Below are positions 30,307 to 38,898 of a stretch of 38,977 bases of DNA, in pieces. Each line of letters starts with the position of its first letter. Position 1 is the first letter of the stretch. The stretch spans positions 1 to 38,977 of the forward strand of contig PNQY01000076.1 in the NCBI GenBank assembly GCA_002909145.1, read 5' to 3'. The translations under genes and the position numbers were made by a program. A model generated the notes under the pieces. That model had not been told where the DNA came from and searched no databases. It saw only the letters and a list, made by a program, of their open reading frames with translations. The DNA is from Candidatus Thioglobus perditus. Its GTDB lineage: Bacteria; Pseudomonadota; Gammaproteobacteria; PS1; Pseudothioglobaceae.

Positions 30307-31777
30307 ACCATTTATGCCCATACTTTTCAATCATCTGTTTAGCCTCATCCGGACCATTTGATCCTGCGCCATATTTACATAACTTTTGTGATGAGCTCTT
30401 GAATGCTTTGGTAACTTGGTCGCACCATTTCCAGGACAACTCCACCTCTTTTCTGGTTAGGAACATTCTTTGCTCTGAGTTTAATAATTCTAGCAGCATT
30501 TTTTCATAACCATCTGGCATTCTTGAAACCTCCTGAGATTTAAAAAAGTCAAGATGCAGCGGGTCTTTCCTGAGTCTCATTCCTTTATCAACTCCATTGT
30601 CCTTTGTTACCACTTCTAGTGATATACCTTCTGTTGGCTGTAGCCTTATTATTAAGACATTACCGGCAAGCTGTTTCTGGTCTTGGTCGAAAATAAAATG
30701 CTGGTCAGACTTAAAGTGGATAATTATTTGGGTAGCCTTTTCCGCTAACCTTTTTCCTGTACGCAAATAAAACGGGGTTCCAGACCATCTCCAGTTAGAA
30801 ATTTCTGCACGCATACAGATGTATGTTTCAGTTTCACTTTCAGTATTTGCGCCATCCTCTTCTAGATAGCCAGGTACTGACTCACCTAAAACTTTACCAT
30901 CAACATATTGGGCTCTAATAATATCATCTTTAATTGGAGATAAGGCCTTTAGTACCCGCTCTTTTTCATGTCTCATATTTAAAGCATTCAGTTCATTAGG
31001 TGGCTCCATAGCAACAAGACAGAGCAGCTGTAATAAGTGACTTTGCACCATATCTATCATCTGACCTACGTCATCATAATAACCCCATCTACCCTCAATA
31101 CCTATAGTCTCTGCAGCAGTTATTTCTACATATTCGATACATTTAGAGTTCCACTGACTAGCAAAAATTGAATTAGCAAAGCGTAGCGCTATAAGGTTCT
31201 GCACAGTCTCTTTGCCTAAATAGTGATCTATTCTATATATCTGCTCCTCATCGAAATATTTAGCAAGCTTATCGTTCACATTTTTTGCTGATTTATAGTC
31301 AATCCCTATAGGTTTTTCAATGACAATTTTAGATTCTTTATTAATAATTCCATTGTCATTTAAATTATCACAAACCAACTCAATCATGCTTGGCGGTAAT
31401 GCGAAATAATAACTGGTGGCACTACCATTTTTGGGTAGAGATTGTTTTAATTTTTTATAGCCACTAGGATCCTTTAAATCTAGACCGATACAATTAATTC
31501 TACTAACAAACCTAAACTTATTAAAAATGTCACCACTATAGCAATCCTCCTTGACATGGTTTTGTATAGATTCTTTTAGCTTTTCATAAAATTTATTGGT
31601 CTCATTATCATCACGTATAACGCAATGTATAGACAAAGATTTGTCCAAAAATCCTGCCCTCTCTAAATGATAAAAAGAAGGTAAAAGTTTACGCAACGAT
31701 AAGTCCCCTAAACTTCCAAACAACACAAGATCTTGGCTTGTGTGTTTAATGCTGTTATTGTGTTTTATACTGCTCAT
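30293..31777 (-). CDS. zwf: Glucose-6-phosphate 1-dehydrogenase
   Basis: Oxidises glucose-6-phosphate to 6-phosphogluconolactone. 494 residues (E. coli 491). The nucleotide-binding start reads FGSLGDLSLRKLLPSFYHL, close to the usual GASGDLA fingerprint with Ser in place of Ala. IEKPIG and the active-site signature RIDHYLGKETVQNL follow near residues 195-208. First of the enzyme genes, 65 bases after the ATPase gene. No Shine-Dalgarno is visible before the ATG. Two direct copies of TTGATAT lie at 31787-31793 and 31801-31807, just upstream. Confidence 0.96.
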   Translation of the reverse strand: MSSIKHNNSIKHTSQDLVLFGSLGDLSLRKLLPSFYHLERAGFLDKSLSIHCVIRDDNETNKFYEKLKESIQNHVKEDCYSGDIFNKFRFVSRINCIGLDLKDPSGYKKLKQSLPKNGSATSYYFALPPSMIELVCDNLNDNGIINKESKIVIEKPIGIDYKSAKNVNDKLAKYFDEEQIYRIDHYLGKETVQNLIALRFANSIFASQWNSKCIEYVEITAAETIGIEGRWGYYDDVGQMIDMVQSHLLQLLCLVAMEPPNELNALNMRHEKERVLKALSPIKDDIIRAQYVDGKVLGESVPGYLEEDGANTESETETYICMRAEISNWRWSGTPFYLRTGKRLAEKATQIIIHFKSDQHFIFDQDQKQLAGNVLIIRLQPTEGISLEVVTKDNGVDKGMRLRKDPLHLDFFKSQEVSRMPDGYEKMLLELLNSEQRMFLTRKEVELSWKWCDQVTKAFKSSSQKLCKYGAGSNGPDEAKQMIEKYGHKWYEDR

Positions 31778-31842
31778 TTGTACTAGTTGATATTTTGAAA
31801 TTGATATCCTATATTAGGGAAATTCAAGATATGGTAATGTTA

Positions 31843-32937
31843 TTATCGAACCCTTTGCCCTGTTAAGGGGTCGAAAACTATCGCCTTACTTGTATCAACC
31901 TGCAACTTAAAACCTTTATCTGCAATCTCACCGGACTCTGGACTAAGCCTTGCCTGCACTTCAGTGTCGTTCCATTTTCCTATCGCTATAGTGTCTCCTC
32001 CCATAGGCTCTATAACCTCTACATCGAAAATAACTTCATGAATATATGGGTTATTTTCATGTGGCTTTAGATCAGTAAGCATTTCCGGTCTTATACCAAG
32101 CAGTACGCTGTCTAGTCCAGATCTATTGATTGCATCTGAGCAAGGGACTGACAACTGATAGTTTTGTGAACCACTATGAATAACTAGTTTGTCTTCAAAA
32201 ACAATACACTCAACAAAGTTCATACCCGGTGAGCCCATAAAGTCTGCAACGAAGTGGTTTGCGGGATCGTTATAAATTTCATAAGGCGTTCCTAGCTGCT
32301 GTATTATTCCGTCCTTTAAAACAGCAATCCTATTTGCCAATGTCATAGCCTCTACCTGGTCATGTGTCACATAAACTATAGTTGTTCCTAATCTTTGATG
32401 AAGTTTCTTAATTTCGGTTCTCATTTCAACCCTTAACTTTGCATCCAGGTTAGACAATGGCTCATCAAACAGGAAAGCCTTTGGTGATCTTGCTAAAGCC
32501 CTACCCATAGCAACTCTTTGCCTTTGTCCGCCAGAAAGTTGTCCTGGTTTACGATCCAACAGATGGTCTATTTGTAACAACTCTGCCACCTTGTTTACTG
32601 TCTCATCTTGTTCATCCTTTGGCACCTTGCGCATCTCCAAGCCAAAACTTATATTGCGAGCCACATTCATTGTAGGATAGAGTGCATATGACTGGAACAC
32701 CATAGCTATGTCTCTATCCTTAGGCGACTTATCGGAAACGTCACTACCAGCAACAACTATCTGGCCACTAGTTATATCTTCTAGTCCTGCTATCAAATTC
32801 ATAAGGGTAGATTTACCACACCCAGATGGTCCGATTAGAATTAACAATTCCCCATCCTGAATATCTAGATCTATATCTTTTAAGACCTCGGTTGAACCAA
32901 AAGATTTGCAAACATTTTTGAGTTGTATGTGTCCCAT
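31843..32937 (-). CDS. gtsD: Sugar ABC transporter ATP-binding protein (GtsD/MalK type)
   Basis: ATPase of the glucose importer, 364 residues, on the inner face of the membrane. Walker [11 protein letters not shown]-loop, signature LSGGQRQR, Walker [13 protein letters not shown] and the switch His in THD are all present. The C-terminal MalK-like regulatory domain (about 240-364) includes GIRPEML. The start at 32937 is preferred to 32949 since GGAA precedes it. It follows the second permease by 45 bases. The symbol is assigned by analogy with Pseudomonas. Confidence 0.93.
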   Translation of the reverse strand: MGHIQLKNVCKSFGSTEVLKDIDLDIQDGELLILIGPSGCGKSTLMNLIAGLEDITSGQIVVAGSDVSDKSPKDRDIAMVFQSYALYPTMNVARNISFGLEMRKVPKDEQDETVNKVAELLQIDHLLDRKPGQLSGGQRQRVAMGRALARSPKAFLFDEPLSNLDAKLRVEMRTEIKKLHQRLGTTIVYVTHDQVEAMTLANRIAVLKDGIIQQLGTPYEIYNDPANHFVADFMGSPGMNFVECIVFEDKLVIHSGSQNYQLSVPCSDAINRSGLDSVLLGIRPEMLTDLKPHENNPYIHEVIFDVEVIEPMGGDTIAIGKWNDTEVQARLSPESGEIADKGFKLQVDTSKAIVFDPLTGQRVR

Positions 32938-32982
32938 ATTGCTTTCCATTTTAATAATTTATTTAATATTTAATAAGGTGGC

Positions 32983-33852
32983 CTATCCTTTAACAGCGCC
33001 TGCAGTCAAACCACGAACAAAGTACTTTCCTGCAAAAACATATACTATTAGCGTAGGCAAGGCCGCAATAATTGCTGCGGCCATATCTACGTTATATTCT
33101 TTACCGCCTATCGAGGTGTTTACTAAGTTATTTAATGCTACTGTTATGGGCTGAGTTCCGGAGCCAGAATAGACAACACCAAATAAAAAGTCATTCCATA
33201 TCTGAGTAAATTGCCAAATCAAAGTTACCACTATTATTGGAGTTGATAATGGTAGAAATATATGCCTGAAAATATCTATAAACCCGGCACCATCTAGCCT
33301 TGCTGCACGAACTAGCTCTGTCGGAATACCTACATAGTAGTTACGAAAAAACAAGGTAGTAAATGCTACACCATATATTACGTGTACCAAAACTAAACCT
33401 GAAACGGTATTGGATAGGCCTAACTTAGATAAAAGTATTGCCATAGGTAGAAGTATCACTTGAAAGGGAATAAAACAACCAAAAAGAAGTGCACCAAAGA
33501 GTAACTCGCTACCTTTGAATTTCCATTTAGATAAAACGTAACCGTTAAATGCACCAACAATTGTCGATATTATTACCGCTGGAAAAACTATCTTTACGCT
33601 GTTCCAAAAAAATGGAGCTAGACCATTACATTCACTGCCAGTACATGCTGAGGACCAAGCCTTTCCCCATGCATACAATGTTGGGTCATTTGGTAACGCT
33701 AGTAAATTTCCACTACGAATCTCTTCAATATCTTTTAGTGATGTAGAGAACATGACATATAGTGGTGCCAAGTAAATAATAGCAAAAGATATAAGTACCA
33801 GATAAATTAATGTGCGACCTAAATTTATATGGAAAATCTTGTTAATATTCAT
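32983..33852 (-). CDS. gtsC: Glucose ABC transporter permease (GtsC type)
   Basis: MalG-like inner-membrane permease, 289 residues with about six helices. The EAA-type loop that docks to the ATPase reads VRAARLDGAGFIDIFRHIFLPL near residue 195. It opens with a short cytoplasmic tail before helix 1. The start ATG overlaps the previous stop as ATGA, so the two permeases are coupled. Confidence 0.92.
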   Translation of the reverse strand: MNINKIFHINLGRTLIYLVLISFAIIYLAPLYVMFSTSLKDIEEIRSGNLLALPNDPTLYAWGKAWSSACTGSECNGLAPFFWNSVKIVFPAVIISTIVGAFNGYVLSKWKFKGSELLFGALLFGCFIPFQVILLPMAILLSKLGLSNTVSGLVLVHVIYGVAFTTLFFRNYYVGIPTELVRAARLDGAGFIDIFRHIFLPLSTPIIVVTLIWQFTQIWNDFLFGVVYSGSGTQPITVALNNLVNTSIGGKEYNVDMAAAIIAALPTLIVYVFAGKYFVRGLTAGAVKG

Positions 33853-34721
33853 GCTGGTCTCTCCCGTAATTCAGAATATAAATAAGGTATAAGAACTGCC
33901 AAGACCCCAAATAGCATAATAATGGCACTGGCAGCACCCAGGCCCATTTGCGCTCTATTAAACGCAAAAGTGTACATAAAGTTAGCTGGCAAATCTGAGG
34001 CGTAACCAGGGCCTCCTCCTGTCAATGCTTGCACTAGGTCGAAACTCTTAATCGCTATATGTGTAAGAATCACTATTGCACTAAAAAATACTGGTCTCAT
34101 TATCGGTAAGATAACGTACCAGTATGACTTGGCGGTTGATGCGCCATCAATTTTGGCCGCCTTAACTAAATTGTCATCCACCCCACGAAGACCAGCCAAA
34201 AACATTGCCATAACAAAACCACTAGACTGCCATACAGCAGCTATAACAATGGTATAGATCGCCATATCCTGTTCTACAAGCCATCTAAACTCAAAATTTG
34301 CAAAACCCATATCGCGAAATATTTTTTCTATACCTAGACCGGGGTTAAGTATCCACTTCCATGCTGTACCTGTGACAATAAATGAGATCGCCATCGGATA
34401 TAAATAAACAGTTCTTATTGCCCCTTCTGCTCGAATCTTTTGATCAAGAAATATTGCCAATAACAAGCCAATAATTAGCGATATCACAATAAACAAAACT
34501 ATAAATATTAATAAATTATCAAGTGCTACATGCCATCTAGGATTTTGAAATAAACGGATATACTGCTCTAGACCAACGAACTCCCACTGAGGCATCATAC
34601 GACTTTTTGTTAGCGATAGAAGCCCTGTCCACAGAATAAATCCATACATACAAACTATCATTGCCAGTGTAGTTGGAGCAATAATGATTTTTGGAAGATT
34701 TCTTTCTAGAAAATTAAACAC
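33849..34721 (-). CDS. gtsB: Glucose ABC transporter permease (GtsB type)
   Basis: MalF-like inner-membrane permease, 290 residues with about six helices. The EAA loop is KAAKIDGASTAKSYWYVILP near residue 185. The start codon is GTG at 34719-34721, with GGGGA seven bases upstream. It follows the binding-protein gene after 217 bases that contain a strong hairpin. Confidence 0.92.
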   Translation of the reverse strand: MFNFLERNLPKIIIAPTTLAMIVCMYGFILWTGLLSLTKSRMMPQWEFVGLEQYIRLFQNPRWHVALDNLLIFIVLFIVISLIIGLLLAIFLDQKIRAEGAIRTVYLYPMAISFIVTGTAWKWILNPGLGIEKIFRDMGFANFEFRWLVEQDMAIYTIVIAAVWQSSGFVMAMFLAGLRGVDDNLVKAAKIDGASTAKSYWYVILPIMRPVFFSAIVILTHIAIKSFDLVQALTGGGPGYASDLPANFMYTFAFNRAQMGLGAASAIIMLFGVLAVLIPYLYSELRERPA

Positions 34722-34884
34722 AACAACATCCCCATTAAAGATAAATAATTTTAGTAAAAAATATAAATCAAACTTTTATAGCCATAATGTAACAAACACT
34801 TAAAAAACTATTAATAATGCTTGTTGGCCATTTTTTAAAAAGAAGCTTTTATTTTTTTGTTTAATAAAAACCCCGATTTAGAAT

Positions 34885-34922
34885 AGTCGGTGACTATTAA
34901 AACAACACTTATAGTCCCGACT
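34885..34922 (-). terminator. Hairpin between the binding-protein and permease genes
   Basis: Twelve base pairs with one bulge (34885-34897 with 34911-34922) close a 13-base loop. A T-rich run follows on the minus strand after about 15 bases (34864-34874 in complement). This placement, after the binding-protein gene of an ABC operon, usually stabilises or partly terminates the message so that the binding protein is made in excess. Confidence 0.65.
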
Positions 34923-34938
34923 AATTCTCGATTAAAGC

Positions 34939-36192
34939 CTACTTGGCTGCCTTAACAGCGCTAACCAACTGACTTGCACCTTCTGCTGCACTCTGGTCAG
35001 AGTTAAAGAAGTTTGTAGCAACATCATATATAGCTCCTGAAACTGCAGATGAAACCGCCATTCCGTGAGCAAAACTTGGAACTAATCCGCCAGTCTGAGA
35101 GCTAGCTATAAAAGCGTCCATAGAGTCATGTGCACAAGAATCAAACTTATCTCTTGACATGCCTAAACGTGCAGGGATTGAACCCTTGTTAAGATTAAAC
35201 ACCTCTTGAAAATCAGACCCAAGGATTTCTTTAGCCATAACTTTTTGAGCTTGCTGATTGCCTAAGTCGGATTGACTAAAGAAAGCAAAAGAGTCTACAT
35301 TAAATGTAAAGCTACCAGAAGTATCTGGTGCAGCTGTACATGTGTAGTCTGTACCTACACTCTTACCTGCAACCTTGAACTCGCCCTTAGCCCAGTCACC
35401 CATAATCTGCATAGCGGCCTCTCCATTAATTACCATAGAGGTAGCTACATTCCAATCACGTCCAGGTGAGTTAGAGTCAATAAACTGACGTAACTTTCCG
35501 AAAGTCTCAAATACTGCAGTTGTGGTATCACTATTAAGTGCATCCATATCTGTTTCCACGAAAGCTTTCTGATAGTATTCTGGACCGCCAATACCAAGAA
35601 CAACAGCTTCAAAAACTGTAGCATCTTGCCAATCCTGTCCACCATGAGCTAGCGCAATGTATCCAGCATCTTGGATCTTTTTGGCTTGAACCATAAAGTC
35701 GTCCCAAGTAGTTGGAATTGTTGCTCCTGACTTACGAAATACCTCTGGATTAGACCATAACCAGTTAACACGGTGTACATTTACAGGTGCTGCAACATAA
35801 TTACCATTATGCTTCATCACATCTGAAACAACACTAGGCAATAGACCGTCCCAATTGTTATCTTTTGCAACTCCATTAATGTCTGCTAAAAATCCAAGAT
35901 CTCCCCACTCCTGAATAGACGGGCCCTTTATTTGAGCTGCAGTAGGTGGGTTACCAGAAATAGCGCGAGACTTAAGTACCGTCATAGCATTCTCACCTCC
36001 ACCACCAGCAACAGCAAAATCACTCCAACTAACGCCTGCACCATCTAATTTATCTTTTAAGTAATTAACACTAGCTGCCTCACCTCCACTAGTCCACCAG
36101 TGAAGAACTTCAACTTCTCCTGCACTGAATGCTGTAGAGCTTGCCATAAAGGCAGCTGCAGCCAGTGAAGTCATTTTCATATTTTGTTTCAT
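34939..36192 (-). CDS. gtsA: Periplasmic glucose-binding protein (GtsA type)
   Basis: 417-residue solute-binding protein. The first 24 residues are a Sec signal peptide; there is no lipobox. The mature start GEVEVLHWWTSGGEA, the AVAGGGGENAMTVLKSR segment, the YVAAPVNVHRVNW region and FNLNKGSIPAR closely resemble my recollection of Pseudomonas glucose-binding protein GtsA, which makes glucose (or mannose) the likely ligand. AGGGGA precedes the ATG. First gene of the transport operon; two adjacent 10-bp direct repeats lie upstream. Confidence 0.93.
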   Translation of the reverse strand: MKQNMKMTSLAAAAFMASSTAFSAGEVEVLHWWTSGGEAASVNYLKDKLDGAGVSWSDFAVAGGGGENAMTVLKSRAISGNPPTAAQIKGPSIQEWGDLGFLADINGVAKDNNWDGLLPSVVSDVMKHNGNYVAAPVNVHRVNWLWSNPEVFRKSGATIPTTWDDFMVQAKKIQDAGYIALAHGGQDWQDATVFEAVVLGIGGPEYYQKAFVETDMDALNSDTTTAVFETFGKLRQFIDSNSPGRDWNVATSMVINGEAAMQIMGDWAKGEFKVAGKSVGTDYTCTAAPDTSGSFTFNVDSFAFFSQSDLGNQQAQKVMAKEILGSDFQEVFNLNKGSIPARLGMSRDKFDSCAHDSMDAFIASSQTGGLVPSFAHGMAVSSAVSGAIYDVATNFFNSDQSAAEGASQLVSAVKAAK

Positions 36193-36280
36193 TGTTTATC
36201 CCCTATTAGTTAATTGCACTCATGATTGAGAGCAATGTATTCATAGTAGAATAAGAAAAAGATCGAAAGATTTTGTTTTA

Positions 36281-36300
36281 TTACAAATTGTTACAAATTA
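36281..36300. promoter_or_regulatory. Tandem 10-bp direct repeats, candidate response-regulator site
   Basis: TTACAAATT occurs at 36281-36289 and again at 36291-36299, exactly one helical turn apart (reading AATTTGTAA on the minus strand). OmpR/PhoB-type regulators bind such repeats in tandem. The site lies about 90 bases upstream of gtsA, roughly 40-60 bases from a plausible start near 36241, and the neighbouring operon encodes an OmpR-type regulator. Confidence 0.55.
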
Positions 36301-36309
36301 GTGCAAAGC

Positions 36310-37752
36310 TTACGACGGAAAGTAAACCTCAACTGTAAGCCCGCCACCTTTGCGGTCCTTAAGCTCTATCTCTCCGCCATGAATATTTACAATATTACGA
36401 GCTATACTCAAACCTAAACCAGAATGGTTCTTACTTATATTGTGCTCTATACGATAGTAAGGCTCAAATACATTAATTTTTTCCGCATCACTAAGTCCTG
36501 GGCCTCGGTCCATAATCTTTATGAGTATTTCCCCTTCTAGCCTTTCTCCGCTAATCTCCACCCCTTTTCCATAGGTTAGTGCGTTATTAATTAAGTTACA
36601 GAACAACCTCTCTATTGCCAAAGGTCTGCCCTTTATTGTAAGTTTGTCCTGTATATCTAGAATAACAGGTAGACCAGAAATCTTCTCTTTACTAGTAAGC
36701 ACATTAAGCATATCACCTAAATCTATTGACTTAGAGTTCTCATAAATAGTGCCATCAGTCATAACTTGAAGGCTTCCCTTAACCATGGTATCTAAATAAT
36801 CAAGATCCCTTATAAGGTTGTCTTTCATTTCTCCGTCCTCTAAATTTTCTACCCTTAAACGGGCTCTTGTTATTGGAGTCTTTAAGTCATGAGATATGGA
36901 AGCATATGATTGCTCCCTTTCGGAGATAAACTTTTGAATACGCCTGGCCATAGCATTAAAAGCTTTTATTGTAGTTTTCATTTCTTTGGAGCCATGTTCG
37001 GGTAACTGCCTTAGCTTGCGCCCCTTACCTAACAGGTCTGCCTGATTGGCCAATAATTTAAATGGCATTATAATCCATCGAACAAAAATAAGAGTTACAA
37101 GCAAAACTATAATCGAAACCACAGTCAAACTAATTATTCGTTCAGTAGTGAGCCACTCAATTCCCAGCATTACCTCGCCCTTAGGGATAACCGCTGCAAG
37201 ATACATCCACTCTTTCCCTATAGGGAGCTGAACTACAGCTATTGGACTTGAATCGCCAGGCTCTAATAGCGCAAACCTTTTCCATTTAGGCGGTAAATCG
37301 ACCATTAAATTATCACCAGATAATATTTTTAAGTTATCAAAGTCAACAAACTGAATCTGCATCCCAGGAATAACTCCAGTTTGTGCGAACATACTCTCTT
37401 TTATCTTTTTACGGACCAGCAAAGAGAACTCTGTTTCAACTATCTCATCTAAATTTATGTATTTATCATTAATAGAAACAAAAAAACGTGTGCCACCCAT
37501 ATCGCGCAACTGGTCAAGCACTATGTGTCTATATTGGTCGGGTAATTTTCCAAAGAACTCAACAGTTTGGCCGATACGTGAACCCATAGATTGTGAAACA
37601 TCTACCAATCGATTCCTTTCTGATGACTTTAATTGCTCAATCCAGAGTAAAGTGCCTAATAATTGTGCAACCAGTATGCCGGTAAATAGTGCAGATGCCA
37701 TTCTTGCAGCTATAGTTTTTGGTAGCATCCAATCAATTATTAGGTTTTTCAT
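36310..37752 (-). CDS. Sensor histidine kinase (GtrS/EnvZ type)
   Basis: 480-residue membrane kinase. TM1 spans about residues 18-38, a periplasmic sensor domain about 39-205, TM2 about 206-226 and a HAMP linker follows. The phosphoacceptor is His288 in SISHDLKTPITRAR. ATPase motifs are NLINNALTYG (N box), DRGPGLSD (G1) and SGLGLSIA (G2). The start at 37752 is chosen over an in-frame GTG two codons earlier; neither has a strong ribosome site. It is paired with the response regulator upstream. By analogy to Pseudomonas GtrS it senses glucose or a glucose-derived metabolite; that is inference. Confidence 0.92.
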   Translation of the reverse strand: MKNLIIDWMLPKTIAARMASALFTGILVAQLLGTLLWIEQLKSSERNRLVDVSQSMGSRIGQTVEFFGKLPDQYRHIVLDQLRDMGGTRFFVSINDKYINLDEIVETEFSLLVRKKIKESMFAQTGVIPGMQIQFVDFDNLKILSGDNLMVDLPPKWKRFALLEPGDSSPIAVVQLPIGKEWMYLAAVIPKGEVMLGIEWLTTERIISLTVVSIIVLLVTLIFVRWIIMPFKLLANQADLLGKGRKLRQLPEHGSKEMKTTIKAFNAMARRIQKFISEREQSYASISHDLKTPITRARLRVENLEDGEMKDNLIRDLDYLDTMVKGSLQVMTDGTIYENSKSIDLGDMLNVLTSKEKISGLPVILDIQDKLTIKGRPLAIERLFCNLINNALTYGKGVEISGERLEGEILIKIMDRGPGLSDAEKINVFEPYYRIEHNISKNHSGLGLSIARNIVNIHGGEIELKDRKGGGLTVEVYFPS

Positions 37753-37864
37753 GCTCACTTATCTTTTAATATATTAATAAATGACTCTGGTTTTAGTTTA
37801 ATTAACTTAGTACTACATTCAATATAGTCAAACATATTTTGTTATATGCCACTAATACCATTAA

Positions 37865-38524
37865 TTATTTAGAAAGTAAGACGTAACCCTTGCCACGTAC
37901 ACTTTGGATAATCTCACCTTCAAAATGGGAACTAAGCTTGTGACGTAAACGACTCACAGTCGTGTCTATAGATCTGTCATCTGGAAGTGTTCTTCTGCCA
38001 CGAAAAGACTCCCCTATCTGATCCCTACTTTGCACTATACCAATATTCTTTTTTAGGACACACAATAAATCAAACTCTGCCCCGGTTAATCCTATTACAA
38101 CACCATCAACAGAAGCTTCTCTGGCAACGTGATTTATATTGATATGACAATTACTATCATTGTCTACTTTAGTTCTCCTTAATAAAGCCTTAATTCTAGC
38201 CAAAAGCTCTCTAGGATTGAACGGCTTACTAACGTAATCGTCAGCACCAAGCTCAAGACCTAATATTCTATCAAGGTCATCGCTAGCCGCCGTAAGCATA
38301 ATTATTGGAATTGTAGAGTCTTGTCGCAATATACGACATAATTCTAGACCATCTATACCTGGCAATCCAATGTCTAGAACTAACGAACTAAATTGACTAC
38401 TATCTTGATTCAAAAATGACTCAGCATCGGAATATGGATAAACCTCGAAACCATTATTTGTAAGATACTGACTAAGTAACTCAAGTATCTCATCGTCATC
38501 ATCAATAATTGCTATTTTTTCCAT
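37865..38524 (-). CDS. OmpR-family response regulator (GltR type)
   Basis: 219 residues. The receiver domain (1-115) has the acidic pocket DDD at 8-10, phosphoacceptor Asp51 in LVLDIGLPG, Thr78 and Lys100 (SKPF). The C-terminal winged helix (about 125-218) contains LTGAEFDLLCVL and RSIDTTVSRLRHKL, then VRGKGY. First gene of the island, 112 bases before the kinase and read in the same direction as the transport and enzyme genes. It most likely activates gtsA and perhaps its own gene. Confidence 0.93.
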   Translation of the reverse strand: MEKIAIIDDDDEILELLSQYLTNNGFEVYPYSDAESFLNQDSSQFSSLVLDIGLPGIDGLELCRILRQDSTIPIIMLTAASDDLDRILGLELGADDYVSKPFNPRELLARIKALLRRTKVDNDSNCHININHVAREASVDGVVIGLTGAEFDLLCVLKKNIGIVQSRDQIGESFRGRRTLPDDRSIDTTVSRLRHKLSSHFEGEIIQSVRGKGYVLLSK

Positions 38525-38645
38525 CTATGAATATATAACCAAAGTATTAGTAATATACCACATTATTTTACTAAACATTAAAACCCGGATTTTATGACTC
38601 TTTCAATAGTAACAAATTTGCTAGCATATTAAAACCAAAATCATC

Positions 38646-38651
38646 TATAAT
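38646..38651 (+). promoter_or_regulatory. Isolated TATAAT upstream of the tRNA-Pro fragment
   Basis: A perfect -10 hexamer reading toward tRNA-Arg and tRNA-His, without a recognisable -35 at normal spacing. It is the only visible candidate promoter for these tRNAs now that the island separates them from the tRNA-Pro promoter. The rest of 38525-38744 holds no gene. Confidence 0.3.
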
Positions 38652-38718
38652 ATCGCCTGTGAAAAAGGTCTGATGGGTAGTGATTTATGCCACATTTGCC
38701 GCAACTTTAACACAAAAT

Positions 38719-38730
38719 GGCTTTAAAGCC
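38719..38730. repeat. Perfect 12-bp palindrome near the right island border
   Basis: GGCTTTAAAGCC is self-complementary and lies 15 bases before the tRNA-Pro-like block. The octamer TTTAAAGC within it also directly follows tRNA-Pro at 26963-26970. Confidence 0.6.
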
Positions 38731-38744
38731 TTATGTAGCAAGGT

Positions 38745-38778
38745 GTGGTTGAGGTTTCAAATCCCTCCACTCCGACCA
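38745..38778 (+). pseudogene. 3' fragment of tRNA-Pro (right att-like repeat)
   Basis: Matches the variable loop, T arm, 3' acceptor strand and CCA of tRNA-Pro at 31 of 34 positions; the last 23 bases (38756-38778) are exact. The 5' two thirds of a tRNA are missing. All three mismatches lie in the first 11 bases; one, at T-stem position 53, breaks a pair, so the piece looks non-functional. Confidence 0.88.
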
Positions 38779-38808
38779 AAAACTTTTTCCTAGGGTTTTT
38801 AAAAAAAT

Positions 38809-38885
38809 GCGCCCTTAGCTCAGCTGGATAGAGCAACGGCCTTCTAAGCCGTAGGTCACACGTTCGAATCGTGTAGGGCGTGCCA
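38809..38885 (+). tRNA. tRNA-Arg (anticodon TCT)
   Basis: 77-nt cloverleaf with encoded CCA. The acceptor GCGCCCT pairs with AGGGCGT (first pair G-U), the anticodon loop contains TTCTAA with TCT, and the T loop is TTCGAAT. It resembles E. coli tRNA-Arg(UCU). It begins 30 bases after the tRNA-Pro fragment. Confidence 0.96.
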
Positions 38886-38898
38886 CAAAAGTTTTTAT

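Larger units (their letters stand above)
26963..38778. mobile_element. Putative genomic island inserted at tRNA-Pro (glucose island)
   Basis: About 11.8 kb bounded by the intact tRNA-Pro and a 3' tRNA-Pro fragment. It holds ten co-directional genes of glucose sensing, uptake and oxidation. The bases right after the fragment lead into tRNA-Arg and tRNA-His, which normally cluster with tRNA genes. No integrase, transposase or excisionase is seen, so the island is either decayed or was moved in trans. The spacer 26963-27136 between tRNA-Pro and gnd holds no gene or clear terminator. Confidence 0.78.

Noticed and set aside
31787-31807. TTGATAT direct repeats upstream of zwf as a regulator site
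   Set aside because: A 14-base period and common AT-rich heptamers match no known zwf regulator motif such as HexR; recorded only in the zwf entry.
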